From Vibrio sp. Isolate32 (lineage in GTDB: Bacteria > Pseudomonadota > Gammaproteobacteria > Enterobacterales > Vibrionaceae), in NCBI RefSeq assembly GCF_022397955.1, contig NZ_JAKEUQ010000013.1, forward strand, positions 1 to 64,000: a DNA stretch of 64,000 nt. Direction: 5' to 3'. Below are positions 18,803-28,242 of the stretch, in pieces. Each line of letters begins with the position of its first letter. The stretch's first letter is position 1. Below the pieces are notes generated by a model. That model was not told the origin of the DNA and did not search any database. It saw only the letters and a program-made list of their open reading frames with translations. A program made the position numbers and the translations under genes.

Positions 18803-21391
18803 GTGCTTGAAGCCTACCGTAAACACGTCGAAGAACGTGCTGCCGAAGGAGTTGTTCCAAAACCACTAGATGCTGAGCAGGTAGCTGGCCTAGTTGAACT
18901 TCTGAAGACCCCACCTCAAGGTGAAGAAGAGTTTATTCTTGACCTACTAGAAAACCGCATTCCACCAGGCGTAGATGAAGCTGCCTATGTAAAAGCGGGC
19001 TTCCTAACGGCTATCACTAAAGGTGAAGTAGCATCTCCGCTAGTAAGCAAAGCAAAAGCTGCAGAGTTGCTTGGTACTATGCAAGGTGGTTACAACATCG
19101 AATCTCTAGTATCTCTACTTGATGATGCTGAGCTTGCTCCAATCGCTGTGAAAGCACTGTCTCACACTTTACTGATGTTTGATGCGTTCTACGATGTAGA
19201 AGAGAAAGCAAAAGCTGGTAACGAATCAGCTCAACAAGTCCTTCAATCTTGGGCTGATGCTGAATGGTTCACAGCGAAAGACAAAGTCGCTGAAAAAATC
19301 ACAGTAAAAGTATTCAAAGTCACTGGTGAAACGAACACTGATGACCTATCTCCAGCACCTGATGCATGGTCACGTCCAGATATCCCAGTACACGCAAAAG
19401 CGATGTTGAAGATGGAACGTGATGGCATCAACCCAGATCAACCAGGTACAGTTGGCCCAATATCTCAAATTGAAGAACTGCAAAAAGACGGCATTCAGCT
19501 TGCTTACGTAGGTGATGTTGTTGGTACAGGTTCTTCTCGTAAGTCTGCGACAAACTCAGTACTTTGGTTCATGGGTGAAGATATCCCGTTCGTACCAAAC
19601 AAGCGCACTGGCGGTGTTTGTCTTGGTGGTAAAATTGCTCCAATCTTCTACAACACGATGGAAGATTCAGGTGCACTGCCTATCGAACTAGACGTACAAA
19701 ACATGAACATGGGTGATGTTATCGACATCTTCCCATACGAAGGCGTTGTACGTAAAAACGGTGAAGAGATCTCTAGCTTTGAGCTAAGCAAAGTACTGCT
19801 TGATGAAGTTCGTGCTGGTGGTCGTATTCCACTTATCATCGGTCGTGGCCTAACAGGTCGTGCTCGTGCTTCTCTTGGTCTAGAAGAAACAGACCTATTT
19901 GCTAAGCCAGTTGATCCATCGGCATCTGATAAAGGCTACACACTAGCTCAGAAGATGGTTGGTAAAGCATGTGGTGTTGAAGGCGTTCGCGCGGGTCAAT
20001 ACTGTGAGCCTAAGATGACGACAGTAGGTTCTCAAGATACTACTGGCCCTATGACGCGTGATGAGCTTAAAGACCTTGCGTGTCTTGGCTTCTCTGCTGA
20101 TCTAGTGATGCAGTCTTTCTGTCACACATCGGCATACCCGAAACCAGTTGACGTTAACACGCACCACACGCTACCTGATTTCATCATGAACCGTGCAGGT
20201 GTTTCTCTGCGTCCTGGTGATGGTGTTATCCACTCATGGCTAAACCGTATGCTTCTTCCTGATACTGTAGGTACAGGTGGTGACTCACATACTCGCTTCC
20301 CTCTAGGTATCTCATTCCCTGCAGGTTCTGGCCTAGTTGCATTTGCGGCAGCAACAGGTGTTATGCCTCTTGATATGCCTGAGTCTATCTTGGTTCGCTT
20401 TAAAGGTGAAATGCAACCGGGTATCACGCTACGTGACCTAGTACATGCAATTCCTCTATACGGCATCAAGCAAGGTCTACTAACAGTAGAGAAAGCAGGT
20501 AAGATCAACGAATTCTCTGGTCGTGTACTAGAAATCGAAGGTGTTGAGCACCTGTCTGTTGAGCAAGCGTTTGAGCTTTCTGATGCATCTGCTGAGCGTT
20601 CAGCGGCTGGTTGTACCGTTAAGTTGTCTCAAGAGTCTATCGAAGAGTACCTGAACTCAAACATCGTTATGCTTAAGTGGATGATCGCTGAAGGCTACGG
20701 TGATGTTCGTACTATCGAGCGTCGTATTACGGCAATGGAAGAGTGGCTAGCGAACCCTGAGTTGCTGTCTGCCGATTCAGATGCGGAATACGCTCACGTT
20801 ATCGAAATCGATCTTGCTGACATCGACCAGCCAATCCTATGTGCACCAAACGATCCAGATGATGCTCGTCTTCTTTCTGACGTTCAAGGTACAGAAATCC
20901 AAGAAGTGTTCATCGGTTCTTGTATGACTAACATCGGTCACTTCCGTGCTGCAGGTAAGATGCTTGAAGAGTTCAACGGCTCGCTAAGCACTCGTCTATG
21001 GGTGGCTCCGCCAACTAAGATGGATAAAGACCAGCTAACAGAAGAAGGCTACTATGGTATCTTCGGTCGTGCTGGGGTTCGCATCGAAACTCCGGGTTGT
21101 TCACTATGTATGGGTAACCAAGCGCGTGTTGCAGACAAATCGACAGTAATGTCTACGTCTACTCGTAACTTCCCGAACCGTTTGGGTACAGGTGCTAACG
21201 TTTACCTAGCATCTGCTGAACTTTCTGCGGTAGGTGCGATTCTAGGTCGTATCCCAACGAAAGAAGAGTACCTAGAGTATGCGGATAAGATCAATGCAAC
21301 GGCTGCCGATACATACCGTTACCTGAACTTCCATAAAATGGGTCAGTACACGGAGAAAGCGGACACGGTTATTTTCCAAGAACCAGCCTAG
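18803..21391 (+). CDS. acnB: Bifunctional aconitate hydratase 2 / 2-methylisocitrate dehydratase
   Basis: AcnB isomerises citrate to isocitrate in the TCA cycle and carries a [4Fe-4S] cluster. The cluster ligands are visible as Cys707 (GSCMTN), Cys766 and Cys769 (GCSLCMG), three residues offset from E. coli 710/769/772. The N-terminal HEAT-like and swivel domains (about residues 1-380) precede the Fe-S domains. This order distinguishes AcnB from AcnA. I chose the GTG at 18803 because it matches the E. coli N-terminus (LEEYRKHV, here LEAYRKHV) and has an AGAGGA site 9 bp before it. A GTG at 18776 would add nine residues. AcnB is iron-dependent and usually RyhB- and ArcA-controlled. Confidence 0.95.
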   Translation: MLEAYRKHVEERAAEGVVPKPLDAEQVAGLVELLKTPPQGEEEFILDLLENRIPPGVDEAAYVKAGFLTAITKGEVASPLVSKAKAAELLGTMQGGYNIESLVSLLDDAELAPIAVKALSHTLLMFDAFYDVEEKAKAGNESAQQVLQSWADAEWFTAKDKVAEKITVKVFKVTGETNTDDLSPAPDAWSRPDIPVHAKAMLKMERDGINPDQPGTVGPISQIEELQKDGIQLAYVGDVVGTGSSRKSATNSVLWFMGEDIPFVPNKRTGGVCLGGKIAPIFYNTMEDSGALPIELDVQNMNMGDVIDIFPYEGVVRKNGEEISSFELSKVLLDEVRAGGRIPLIIGRGLTGRARASLGLEETDLFAKPVDPSASDKGYTLAQKMVGKACGVEGVRAGQYCEPKMTTVGSQDTTGPMTRDELKDLACLGFSADLVMQSFCHTSAYPKPVDVNTHHTLPDFIMNRAGVSLRPGDGVIHSWLNRMLLPDTVGTGGDSHTRFPLGISFPAGSGLVAFAAATGVMPLDMPESILVRFKGEMQPGITLRDLVHAIPLYGIKQGLLTVEKAGKINEFSGRVLEIEGVEHLSVEQAFELSDASAERSAAGCTVKLSQESIEEYLNSNIVMLKWMIAEGYGDVRTIERRITAMEEWLANPELLSADSDAEYAHVIEIDLADIDQPILCAPNDPDDARLLSDVQGTEIQEVFIGSCMTNIGHFRAAGKMLEEFNGSLSTRLWVAPPTKMDKDQLTEEGYYGIFGRAGVRIETPGCSLCMGNQARVADKSTVMSTSTRNFPNRLGTGANVYLASAELSAVGAILGRIPTKEEYLEYADKINATAADTYRYLNFHKMGQYTEKADTVIFQEPA

Positions 21392-21411
21392 TTCCTCGTC
21401 ATATTTGTAGC

Positions 21412-21512
21412 GGCAGCGTTGTTGACGGCGTACGTTCACCGGATCGCCGGCCGCCCTAATCGCATAGAGCTTCTATGCTCATAGGGATGAACGTACTTGT
21501 CGCCTAGCTGCC
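21412..21512. repeat. Branched inverted-repeat element downstream of acnB
   Basis: Nested perfect arms are visible. GGCAGC (21412-21417) pairs with GCTGCC (21507-21512), and GTACGTTCA (21430-21438) with TGAACGTAC (21488-21496). Inside these are CCGG/CCGG (21439-21450) and a hairpin, CCCTA (21454-21458) with TAGGG (21482-21486) and GCATAGA (21462-21468) with TCTATGC (21472-21478). The symmetry resembles dispersed intergenic repeats of Vibrionaceae, but copy number cannot be known from one window. Confidence 0.55.
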
Positions 21513-21542
21513 ACTCCAACTATTTAGAGGAACCCAAATGAT

Positions 21543-21571
21543 AGAGCGTCTACTTCGGTAGGCGTTTTTTA
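21543..21571 (+). terminator. Terminator of acnB
   Basis: GCGTCTAC and GTAGGCGT arms close on a TTCG tetraloop and are followed by six T. It lies 150 bp after the acnB stop codon, beyond the inverted-repeat element. Confidence 0.8.
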
Positions 21572-21672
21572 TGCCTGAATGTTAGGTAACGAGCGACTCG
21601 ATCTATTGATCACTTCGCTATATACTCTCGCCTCATTTTTAACCCTGTTTGCAGTTACTGCGTGGAGCCACT

Positions 21673-22041
21673 ATGGAATTCGAATTTACAAGAAACACTC
21701 TAATGGGTGAGTACTACGTGAAATGCAGCATGGGACACGAGATCGTTGGCCGCTGGTTACAAGAAGAGATCGGTAAAGATAAGCAGAAACTGGATCATGT
21801 GATGGCGCTTATCGAGCAATCAAGACAGGATCAGAGCAACGAAGTGACGTTACTTGGTAAAGAGATCAGCCTAGCGATCAATGAAGATGAAGTAACGATT
21901 CAAGAAAACGTATTGGGTCATGATCAAGAGATGCAAGAGGGCAGCGAGTTCGACTTCTACAATTGTGAGAGCCAAGCAAGTTGTGGAATTGACGACTTCG
22001 AGCTGCTAATCGAGCATTGGATTGAGTTTCTAGGTTACTAA
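21673..22041 (+). CDS. yacL: YacL family protein (UPF0231)
   Basis: This small acidic cytoplasmic protein of unknown function has 122 residues. It begins MEFEFTRNTLMGEYYVKCSM and contains the conserved SMGHEIVGRW segment that matches E. coli YacL. yacL also lies directly downstream of acnB in E. coli, which supports the name. The ATG at 21673 has a GGAG site 5 bp upstream. An earlier in-frame start at 21649 lacks one. Being separated from acnB by a terminator, it probably has its own promoter. Nothing in the sequence suggests an activity. Confidence 0.9.
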   Translation: MEFEFTRNTLMGEYYVKCSMGHEIVGRWLQEEIGKDKQKLDHVMALIEQSRQDQSNEVTLLGKEISLAINEDEVTIQENVLGHDQEMQEGSEFDFYNCESQASCGIDDFELLIEHWIEFLGY

Positions 22042-22115
22042 CCGTTGTTGTAAAAGAGCTTCGAACTCAGTTGCCCAAAACTGGAGCAATAATAGAGTCA
22101 CGCATTAAGATAGTG

Positions 22116-22148
22116 AAAAGGTCGCACCAAATTGGTGCGACCTTTTTT
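22116..22148 (+). terminator. Terminator of yacL
   Basis: AAAAGGTCGCACC and GGTGCGACC arms with loop AAATT end in six T. The hairpin core is also a match to the NtrC consensus (see the separate entry). Confidence 0.9.
22123..22139. promoter_or_regulatory. Candidate NtrC enhancer site
   Basis: C-GCACC-AAATT-GGTGC-G is a perfect dyad matching the classical NtrC pattern GCACC-N5-GGTGC. Its centre is about 97 bp upstream of the start site expected from the sigma-54 promoter. It coincides with the terminator stem of yacL, so the palindrome could be coincidental. Confidence 0.55.
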
Positions 22149-22200
22149 GTTATCAGTACCTTATTATCTTCATATTATTAAAAATCAATAAGTTAACTTT

Positions 22201-22217
22201 TTGGCACACTACTTGGA
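22201..22217 (+). promoter_or_regulatory. Candidate sigma-54 promoter for glnK-amtB
   Basis: TTGGCACACTACTTGGA has GG (22203-22204) and the TTGG element ending at 22216, exactly the 12-bp phasing of -24/-12 sigma-54 promoters (consensus TGGCAC-N5-TTGC). Only the last base of the -12 element differs. Transcription would start near 22228, 38 bp before glnK. Confidence 0.7.
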
Positions 22218-22256
22218 TTGTAATAAGAGAATTAACGGAATTAGTGAAGAATTTAA

Positions 22257-22604
<348 letters not shown>

Positions 22605-22631
22605 AGAATTACAAGGACTGGAGACTTTAAT

Positions 22632-23861
22632 ATGGAACTTACAACAACAGTAACGGAACTACGTTACGCACTAGACACTTTTTTCTTCCTCATTTCAGGT
22701 GCGTTGGTAATGTGGATGGCAGCAGGCTTCGCAATGTTAGAAGCAGGCCTAGTTCGTTCAAAGAACACCACAGAGATTTTAACTAAGAACATCTGCTTGT
22801 ACGCGATTGCATGTACTGCGTTCTTAGTCGTTGGTTACAACATTATGTATGTCGATAACGGCGAAGGCGGTTGGTTACCATCATTCGGTACTCTGATTGG
22901 TACTCAAGGTGAAGGTGCAGACCACTCTTTAGAATCAGACTTCTTCTTCCAGGTAGTATTCGTTGCAACCGCAATGTCTGTGGTATCTGGTGCAGTAGCT
23001 GAGCGTATGAAGCTTTGGTCATTCCTAATCTTCTCTGTAGTTCTAACAGCATTTATCTACCCAATGGAAGGTTACTGGACTTGGGGCGGTGGTTTCCTAT
23101 CAGAAGCAGGCTTCAGTGATTTCGCAGGCTCAGGTATCGTACACATGGCGGGTGCAGCAGCAGCGTTAGCAGGTGTTCTACTACTTGGTGCTCGTAAAGG
23201 TAAATACGGTAAAAACGGTGAAATCTACCCAATTCCTGGTTCAAACATGCCACTTGCTACACTAGGTACATTCATCCTTTGGTTTGGTTGGTTCGGTTTC
23301 AACGGTGGCTCTCAACTGATGGTTTCAGATTTCGAGAACGCAACAGCAGTGGGTCAAATCTTCCTTAACACCAACGCAGCAGCAGCAGCGGGTGCAATCG
23401 CAGCACTACTAGTATGTAAGACAACTTGGGGTAAAGCGGACCTAACGATGATTCTTAACGGTGCGTTGGCTGGCCTAGTAGCAATCACTGCAGACCCTCT
23501 ATCACCATCACCTCTGTTTGCAGTGGCAATCGGTTCAGTATCTGGTGCACTAGTGGTGTTCAGCATCATTGCTCTAGACAAAGCTAAGATTGATGATCCA
23601 GTAGGTGCTATTTCAGTTCACGGTGTGTGTGGTTTCTTCGGCCTAATGGCTGTGCCACTAAGCAATACTGATGCAACATTTGGCGCACAGCTATTCGGCG
23701 CAGCAGTTATCTTTGCTTGGGTATTTGGTGCGAGTCTAGCGGTATGGGCTGTACTTAAAGCGACAATCGGTATTCGTGTAAGTGAAGACGAAGAGCTAGA
23801 AGGTATGGACATGCATGACTGTGGTGTAGGTGCTTACCCTGAGTTTGTATCTGTAAAATAA
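22632..23861 (+). CDS. amtB: Ammonium transporter
   Basis: AmtB is a trimeric inner-membrane ammonium channel. The 409 residues contain about eleven hydrophobic helices. The pore twin-histidine pair is visible at about His171 (GSGIVHMAGAAAAL) and His330 (ISVHGVCGFFG). The family signature segment TLGTFILWFGWFGFNGGS is near residue 210. A GGACTGGAG ribosome-binding region precedes the ATG. There is no obvious cleavable signal peptide, although E. coli AmtB has one. Coupling to glnK implies nitrogen-limitation control and gating by GlnK. Confidence 0.95.
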   Translation: MELTTTVTELRYALDTFFFLISGALVMWMAAGFAMLEAGLVRSKNTTEILTKNICLYAIACTAFLVVGYNIMYVDNGEGGWLPSFGTLIGTQGEGADHSLESDFFFQVVFVATAMSVVSGAVAERMKLWSFLIFSVVLTAFIYPMEGYWTWGGGFLSEAGFSDFAGSGIVHMAGAAAALAGVLLLGARKGKYGKNGEIYPIPGSNMPLATLGTFILWFGWFGFNGGSQLMVSDFENATAVGQIFLNTNAAAAAGAIAALLVCKTTWGKADLTMILNGALAGLVAITADPLSPSPLFAVAIGSVSGALVVFSIIALDKAKIDDPVGAISVHGVCGFFGLMAVPLSNTDATFGAQLFGAAVIFAWVFGASLAVWAVLKATIGIRVSEDEELEGMDMHDCGVGAYPEFVSVK

Positions 23862-23928
23862 CGTCGCTATTGGATTGTTTAGGTGATAAGAAACATACTC
23901 AAATAGAACGAAATTAAATTTAAACGAA

Positions 23929-23963
23929 CAAACCCCACATCCAAATGGTTGTGGGGTTTCTTT
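23929..23963 (+). terminator. Terminator of glnK-amtB
   Basis: AAACCCCACA and TGTGGGGTTT form perfect 10-bp arms followed by TCTTTG. It lies about 70 bp after amtB. The remainder of the 322-bp space holds the fbpA promoter. Confidence 0.85.
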
Positions 23964-24108
23964 GTTTGTATGGACGCGCCGTAAAGGCGTTATGAAGAAG
24001 GTATTTGGTATAACAATATTAAAAATAATGACAATGTTTACAGAAATAAATTGTTACAAAAGTGAGGGTTTGAAGGGGCTAAGCGGGCTATTTTTTTGTC
24101 AGACGTCA

Positions 24109-24136
24109 TTGTAATTATGTTACTGATGAATATAAT
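24109..24136 (+). promoter_or_regulatory. Candidate fbpA promoter
   Basis: TTGTAA (24109-24114) and TATAAT (24131-24136) are separated by 16 bp, a near-consensus sigma-70 promoter. The predicted start is about 24143, immediately next to the Fur-box dyad. Confidence 0.6.
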
Positions 24137-24144
24137 AATGCAAC

Positions 24145-24159
24145 TGATAAATATTATCA
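24145..24159. promoter_or_regulatory. Fur box of fbpA
   Basis: TGATAAATATTATCA fits the Fur 7-1-7 inverted repeat (TGATAAT-N-ATTATCA) with one mismatch. It covers the predicted transcription start, so iron-loaded Fur would block initiation. A Fur-regulated ferric-iron transporter is what the downstream genes encode. Confidence 0.75.
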
Positions 24160-24183
24160 TTTCTATGCAAAAAGGATTGAATC

Positions 24184-25197
24184 ATGAAAAAACTGCTAAC
24201 TCTTTCAGCTATTGCGTGCAGCACTATCGCACCAGCAGCAATGGCTGCAGAAGAAGTAAACGTATACTCTTACCGTCAACCTTTCCTTGTTGAGCCAATG
24301 TTCGATGAGTTCACTAAAGAGACGGGTATTGAGGTAAATGTTAAGTTTGCTAAGAAAGGTTTAGCAGAGAAGCTAGCTCAAGAGGGCGAATACAGCCCTG
24401 CAGACGTGGTATTAACTGTTGATATCAGCCGTCTATCTGAGCTAACTGAAAAAGGTTTAGTTCAAGCGGTAAACAGCGACGTTCTAGAAAAGAACATCCC
24501 TGCTCAATACCAAGATACAGACAACGAGTGGTTTGCTCTAACAACTCGTACTCGTAGCGTTTACTCTTCACGTGATCGCGTTGGTCGTTTAGGTGAAGAC
24601 TTCACATATGCAGACCTAGCTAAGCCTGAATTCAAAGGCAAAATCTGTACTCGTAGCGGTAAGCACCCATACAACGTTTCTCTAGTATCTTCTATGATTG
24701 CCCATAAAGGTGAAGCAGAAACTAAAGAGTGGCTAGAAGGCGTTAAAGCAAACCTAGCTCGTAAACCTCAAGGTAACGACCGTGCACAAGTTAAAGCTAT
24801 CAAAGAAGGTCTATGTGACGTTTCTCTTGGTAACAGCTACTACCTAGGTAAGATGATTAACGATAAAGAGCAAAAAGCTTGGGCTGACGCTGTTTACATC
24901 AACTTCCCTAACCAAGAGACGACTGGTACTCACGTAAACATCTCTGGTATGGCAATGGCTAAGTACTCTCCAAACAAAGAGAATGCAGTTAAGCTAATGG
25001 AATTCCTATCTGGTAACACAGCACAAGGCATGTACGCAGAAGTAAACTACGAATACCCAGTTAAAGCTGACGTTAAACCTTCTGAGCTAGTTGCTTCTTG
25101 GGGGGAATTCAAAGCAGATACAATTTCTCTAGACGAAATCGCAGATCACCACGAAGCTGCAATCAAGCTTCTAGACGAAGTTAAATTCGACCTGTAA
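24184..25197 (+). CDS. fbpA: Periplasmic ferric-iron-binding protein FbpA
   Basis: This is the solute-binding subunit of an Fe(III) ABC importer. A clean signal peptide MKKLLTLSAIACSTIAPAAMA is cleaved before AEEVNVYSYRQP. The mature start VNVYSYR and the C-terminal-lobe tyrosine pair in GNSYYLGKM are typical of FbpA/FutA proteins, which bind ferric iron through tyrosines. Length is 337 residues. A GGAT site precedes the ATG, and a Fur box and promoter lie just upstream. A hairpin terminator separates it from fbpBC. This probably lets the binding protein be made in excess over the membrane parts. Confidence 0.94.
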   Translation: MKKLLTLSAIACSTIAPAAMAAEEVNVYSYRQPFLVEPMFDEFTKETGIEVNVKFAKKGLAEKLAQEGEYSPADVVLTVDISRLSELTEKGLVQAVNSDVLEKNIPAQYQDTDNEWFALTTRTRSVYSSRDRVGRLGEDFTYADLAKPEFKGKICTRSGKHPYNVSLVSSMIAHKGEAETKEWLEGVKANLARKPQGNDRAQVKAIKEGLCDVSLGNSYYLGKMINDKEQKAWADAVYINFPNQETTGTHVNISGMAMAKYSPNKENAVKLMEFLSGNTAQGMYAEVNYEYPVKADVKPSELVASWGEFKADTISLDEIADHHEAAIKLLDEVKFDL

Positions 25198-25230
25198 TTA
25201 TTAATATAGGCTTCGGCCAATATTAGATTT

Positions 25231-25277
25231 AACAACCTCAAGTTGCCATTTTCGGTACTTGAGGTTGTTTTGTTTTT
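25231..25277 (+). terminator. Attenuating terminator after fbpA
   Basis: AACAACCTCAAGT pairs with ACTTGAGGTTGTT and is followed by a T-rich tail. It lies 34 bp past fbpA and would reduce read-through into fbpBC. Confidence 0.8.
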
Positions 25278-25445
25278 AGTTAAGTCACTTTTTGAAACAA
25301 AGCTCTTGATGGAACTAGAGAGTTATTAGCTCAGATCCTTGAAGTCATTACCGTATATGGGTATAAATAACCCCCACCACTAAAAGGGCATGAGATGCAT
25401 TTGCAACTGCATTTGTGTTTCATTAAGCCTCGTTGTAATTAGGCG

Positions 25446-27071
25446 ATGAAAGAAAAGAATTATTTATGGAACACCAGTAGTGGTTTGATAGCTTTACTAC
25501 TGGTTTTTCCGGTCTTAGCGATATTCACCACCGCTGTAGGTGAAACAAATGAACTGTTTTCTCATTTGATGTCCACAGTGATGCCGACTTACGCTTATAA
25601 CACGGTTGTTTTGGTGATCGGAACCATGTTCCTATCGCTATTATTTGGTATCCCTTCTGCTTGGATCATGGCGATGTGTCGCCTGCCGGGTGAGAAGGTG
25701 TTGCAGTGGGCATTAGTTTTGCCACTAGCAATGCCGGCTTATATTGTTGGATATATCTTTACAGATTGGTTTGACTTCGCCGGCCCGGTGCAGATTCTGC
25801 TTCGCGACCTAACCGGCTGGGGGGCAGGGGAATATTGGTTCCCGGATATTAGAACCTTGTCTGGCGCAATTACGGTTTTGTCGCTTGTTCTATACCCTTA
25901 TGTATACCTGTTGTGCCGTGCTGCATTCATGGAGCAGAATGTCTCTCTACTTCAATCCGCTAGATTATTGAAATGCTCACCTTGGGAAAGCTTCCGCCGC
26001 ATCTCTTTGCCGCTTGTGCGCCCATCAATTGCTGTCGGTTTATCGCTTGTTGCCATGGAAACCATCGGTGACTTCGGCACGGTCAGCTACTTTGCTGTGA
26101 GCACCTTAACCACTGCGGTTTATGATACCTGGTTAGGTTACTCAAGCTTGACCGCGGCAGCGAAAATATCGGCAATCATGTTGGTTATCGTGATTCTATT
26201 GTTAAGCTCGGAGCGATACAGTCGACGCAAACAAAAGCTATTTCAAAATCAATTCAGTAGCCGAGAAGATTTCCGTTATCAGCTGAAAGGCTGGAAAAAG
26301 TGGTTAGCACTGTTCTGGTGTTGGGGACTAGTTTGTATCGCTTTCTTATTCCCGCTCGGTCAACTGCTTATCTACGCATACAAGTACTTCGCTCAAAGCT
26401 GGACTGCTGAGTTTAGAGAGTACGCGATGAACAGTTTAAATGTCTCTGTTCTTGCCGCTGTGATTGGTGTGCTGGTAGCACTGATTGTTAACTTCAACCA
26501 ACGAGTGAATCCTGGCAAGAGTAACCTTGCTTACATGCGTCTCTCTTCTATGGGCTACGCGGTACCAGGAACGGTGCTTGCTATCGGTGTTATGGTTCCG
26601 GTTCTGTTTATGGACCACTTGGTGAACGATATTGCCAAAGCGATGGAGTGGGGGCATCCAGGACTTATCTTCTCTGGTTCAATGTTCGCACTGATTTTTG
26701 CCATGGTGGTGCGTTTCTCGGCTGTCGCAATCGGCAGTATCGAAAGCAGCCTGAGCAAGGTTTCTCCATCATTGGATATGGCCTCGAAAACCATGGGTTG
26801 TAACACCAACAAGATGTTGCGCCGAGTGCATCTGCCTCTGATCAAGCGTGGTGCTTTGATTGCGGGACTATTGGTTTTTATTGAATCAATGAAAGAGTTG
26901 AATGCAGCGCTGTTGTTGCGTCCTTTTAACTTTGAAACCCTAGCAACCTATGTTTACAACTATGCCTCAGATGAGCATCTAGAGCTGGCTGCGATGCCTG
27001 CTGTGTTACTTGTACTCGTGGGGCTAATCCCGTTGATCATCGTCAACCGTTCTTTGGAGCAAAAAAACTAA
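25446..27071 (+). CDS. fbpB: Ferric-iron ABC transporter permease FbpB
   Basis: This is the inner-membrane channel of the Fe(III) importer. The 541 residues contain two fused permease halves, each with about six membrane helices. Each half has an EAA-like loop (SARLLKCSPWESFRRISLPLVRP near residue 176, and ASKTMGCNTNKMLRRVHLPL near 450, quoted from the ORF). Such fused permeases are the rule for the FbpB/SfuB family. The start has only a weak ribosome-binding site. The stop codon overlaps the fbpC start (TAATG), so the two are translationally coupled. The 248-bp space before it contains a terminator and a direct repeat. Confidence 0.93.
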   Translation: MKEKNYLWNTSSGLIALLLVFPVLAIFTTAVGETNELFSHLMSTVMPTYAYNTVVLVIGTMFLSLLFGIPSAWIMAMCRLPGEKVLQWALVLPLAMPAYIVGYIFTDWFDFAGPVQILLRDLTGWGAGEYWFPDIRTLSGAITVLSLVLYPYVYLLCRAAFMEQNVSLLQSARLLKCSPWESFRRISLPLVRPSIAVGLSLVAMETIGDFGTVSYFAVSTLTTAVYDTWLGYSSLTAAAKISAIMLVIVILLLSSERYSRRKQKLFQNQFSSREDFRYQLKGWKKWLALFWCWGLVCIAFLFPLGQLLIYAYKYFAQSWTAEFREYAMNSLNVSVLAAVIGVLVALIVNFNQRVNPGKSNLAYMRLSSMGYAVPGTVLAIGVMVPVLFMDHLVNDIAKAMEWGHPGLIFSGSMFALIFAMVVRFSAVAIGSIESSLSKVSPSLDMASKTMGCNTNKMLRRVHLPLIKRGALIAGLLVFIESMKELNAALLLRPFNFETLATYVYNYASDEHLELAAMPAVLLVLVGLIPLIIVNRSLEQKN

Positions 27072-28099
27072 TGAGCTGTGCATTATCTATTAAAGATCTG
27101 ACTTGTAAGTATGAGTCTCAAACGGTTCTCGAGTCGCTTTCTCTTGAAGTTGAACATGGCGAGATCGTATGTCTACTTGGCGCTAGTGGCTGTGGTAAAA
27201 CAACCTTACTAAAAGCGATTGCAGGGTTACTGCCTTTGAGTCATGGGGTAATGAATTTGAACTGTCAGACTATTGATGATGGTAAGAATTGGTTACCACC
27301 AGAGCAACGTAACATCGGCATGATCTTCCAAGACTATGCGCTATTTCCGCACCTTACTGTAAATCAGAATGTAGTATTCGGCTTGCGTGATATGTCTGAT
27401 CAAGACAAGAAAGCAAAAGTGAAAGAGATGCTAGAGCTAGTTCACCTTGATCAATATGGTGAGCGTTATCCTCATCAGTTGTCTGGTGGACAGCAGCAAC
27501 GTGTCGCTATTGCTCGCTCTTTGGCTTATAAGCCTGATCTACTGCTACTTGATGAACCATTCTCGAACATTGATACCCAAGTTCGTCACGAGTTGATTTC
27601 TCAAATCCGCAAGATCTTTAAGAAGCAGGGCGTGACTGCTATTTTTGTTACTCACAGTCGTGAAGAAGCGTTTGCCTTTGCGGATAAAATGGCCGTAATG
27701 AACCATGGTGTGATTGAACAATATGGCTCAGCATCTGAGTTGTACTTCCACCCATCAAGCAAGTTTGTGGCTGATTTCTTAGGTGGTGGTAGTTACTTAA
27801 ATGCTCAGCGTATTTCAGATAATGAATTCGAAACCAGCTTAGGCTTAGTGGAAGCAAAAGCGCAAACGGAAATTGATGTTGGCTCTGAGTGTGCACTGTT
27901 ACTACGACCTCAACACATTGTCGCGAGCCACGATACAGAGAGTAACTTGTCGGTATTGGAGCAGCAATTTATGGGCGACCATTGTCGTTATGTGATTGAA
28001 GCTAATGGTCAAAAGCTACTGGCGACCTCGTCGGAAGCACTAGAAGTTGGTATGCCAGTAACCGTGAAAGTAGATACTAAAGGTGTGTTGGCATTTTAA
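27071..28099 (+). CDS. fbpC: Ferric-iron ABC transporter ATPase FbpC
   Basis: FbpC is the ATPase subunit energising iron import. Walker A GASGCGKTT lies near residues 37-45, the signature LSGGQQQR near 137 and Walker B LLLLDEPFSNID near 156, with the H-loop FVTHSREEA. A C-terminal TOBE-like regulatory domain extends from about residue 240 to 342. The ATG overlaps the fbpB stop codon by one base. It ends 143 bp from the convergent chitin operon. Confidence 0.93.
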   Translation: MSCALSIKDLTCKYESQTVLESLSLEVEHGEIVCLLGASGCGKTTLLKAIAGLLPLSHGVMNLNCQTIDDGKNWLPPEQRNIGMIFQDYALFPHLTVNQNVVFGLRDMSDQDKKAKVKEMLELVHLDQYGERYPHQLSGGQQQRVAIARSLAYKPDLLLLDEPFSNIDTQVRHELISQIRKIFKKQGVTAIFVTHSREEAFAFADKMAVMNHGVIEQYGSASELYFHPSSKFVADFLGGGSYLNAQRISDNEFETSLGLVEAKAQTEIDVGSECALLLRPQHIVASHDTESNLSVLEQQFMGDHCRYVIEANGQKLLATSSEALEVGMPVTVKVDTKGVLAF

Positions 28100-28132
28100 T
28101 TTGGCTTAGTTGCTGAGCTGAAAACTCGGCAT

Positions 28133-28166
28133 AAAAAAGCCCAGCACTTTCACCAAAGTACTGGGT
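28133..28166 (-). terminator. Terminator of the chitobiose operon
   Basis: On the minus strand CCCAGTACTTT and AAAGTGCTGGG arms are followed by six T. It lies 77 bp past the mutase stop codon. On the plus strand there is no T-run, so it serves the chitin operon and not fbpC. Confidence 0.8.
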
Positions 28167-28242
28167 AAGAGTTCTTCACCTATAGGCTTTAACAAGGCAG
28201 TGATTTGTTAAGTCCCATCCAAAACTGCTGCACTCTATAAGC

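Noticed and set aside
21404..21520. ERIC or integron attC site after acnB
   Set aside because: The arms do not match the ERIC core I remember, and the attC R/L box layout with an adjacent cassette gene or integrase is missing.
22123..22148. Treating the GCACC/GGTGC dyad purely as a terminator
   Set aside because: The T-run shows it is a terminator, but the exact NtrC match and nearby sigma-54 element made me keep both interpretations.
24096..24293. 65-codon plus-strand ORF overlapping the fbpA start
   Set aside because: It covers the promoter, Fur box and signal-peptide codons of fbpA in a different frame.
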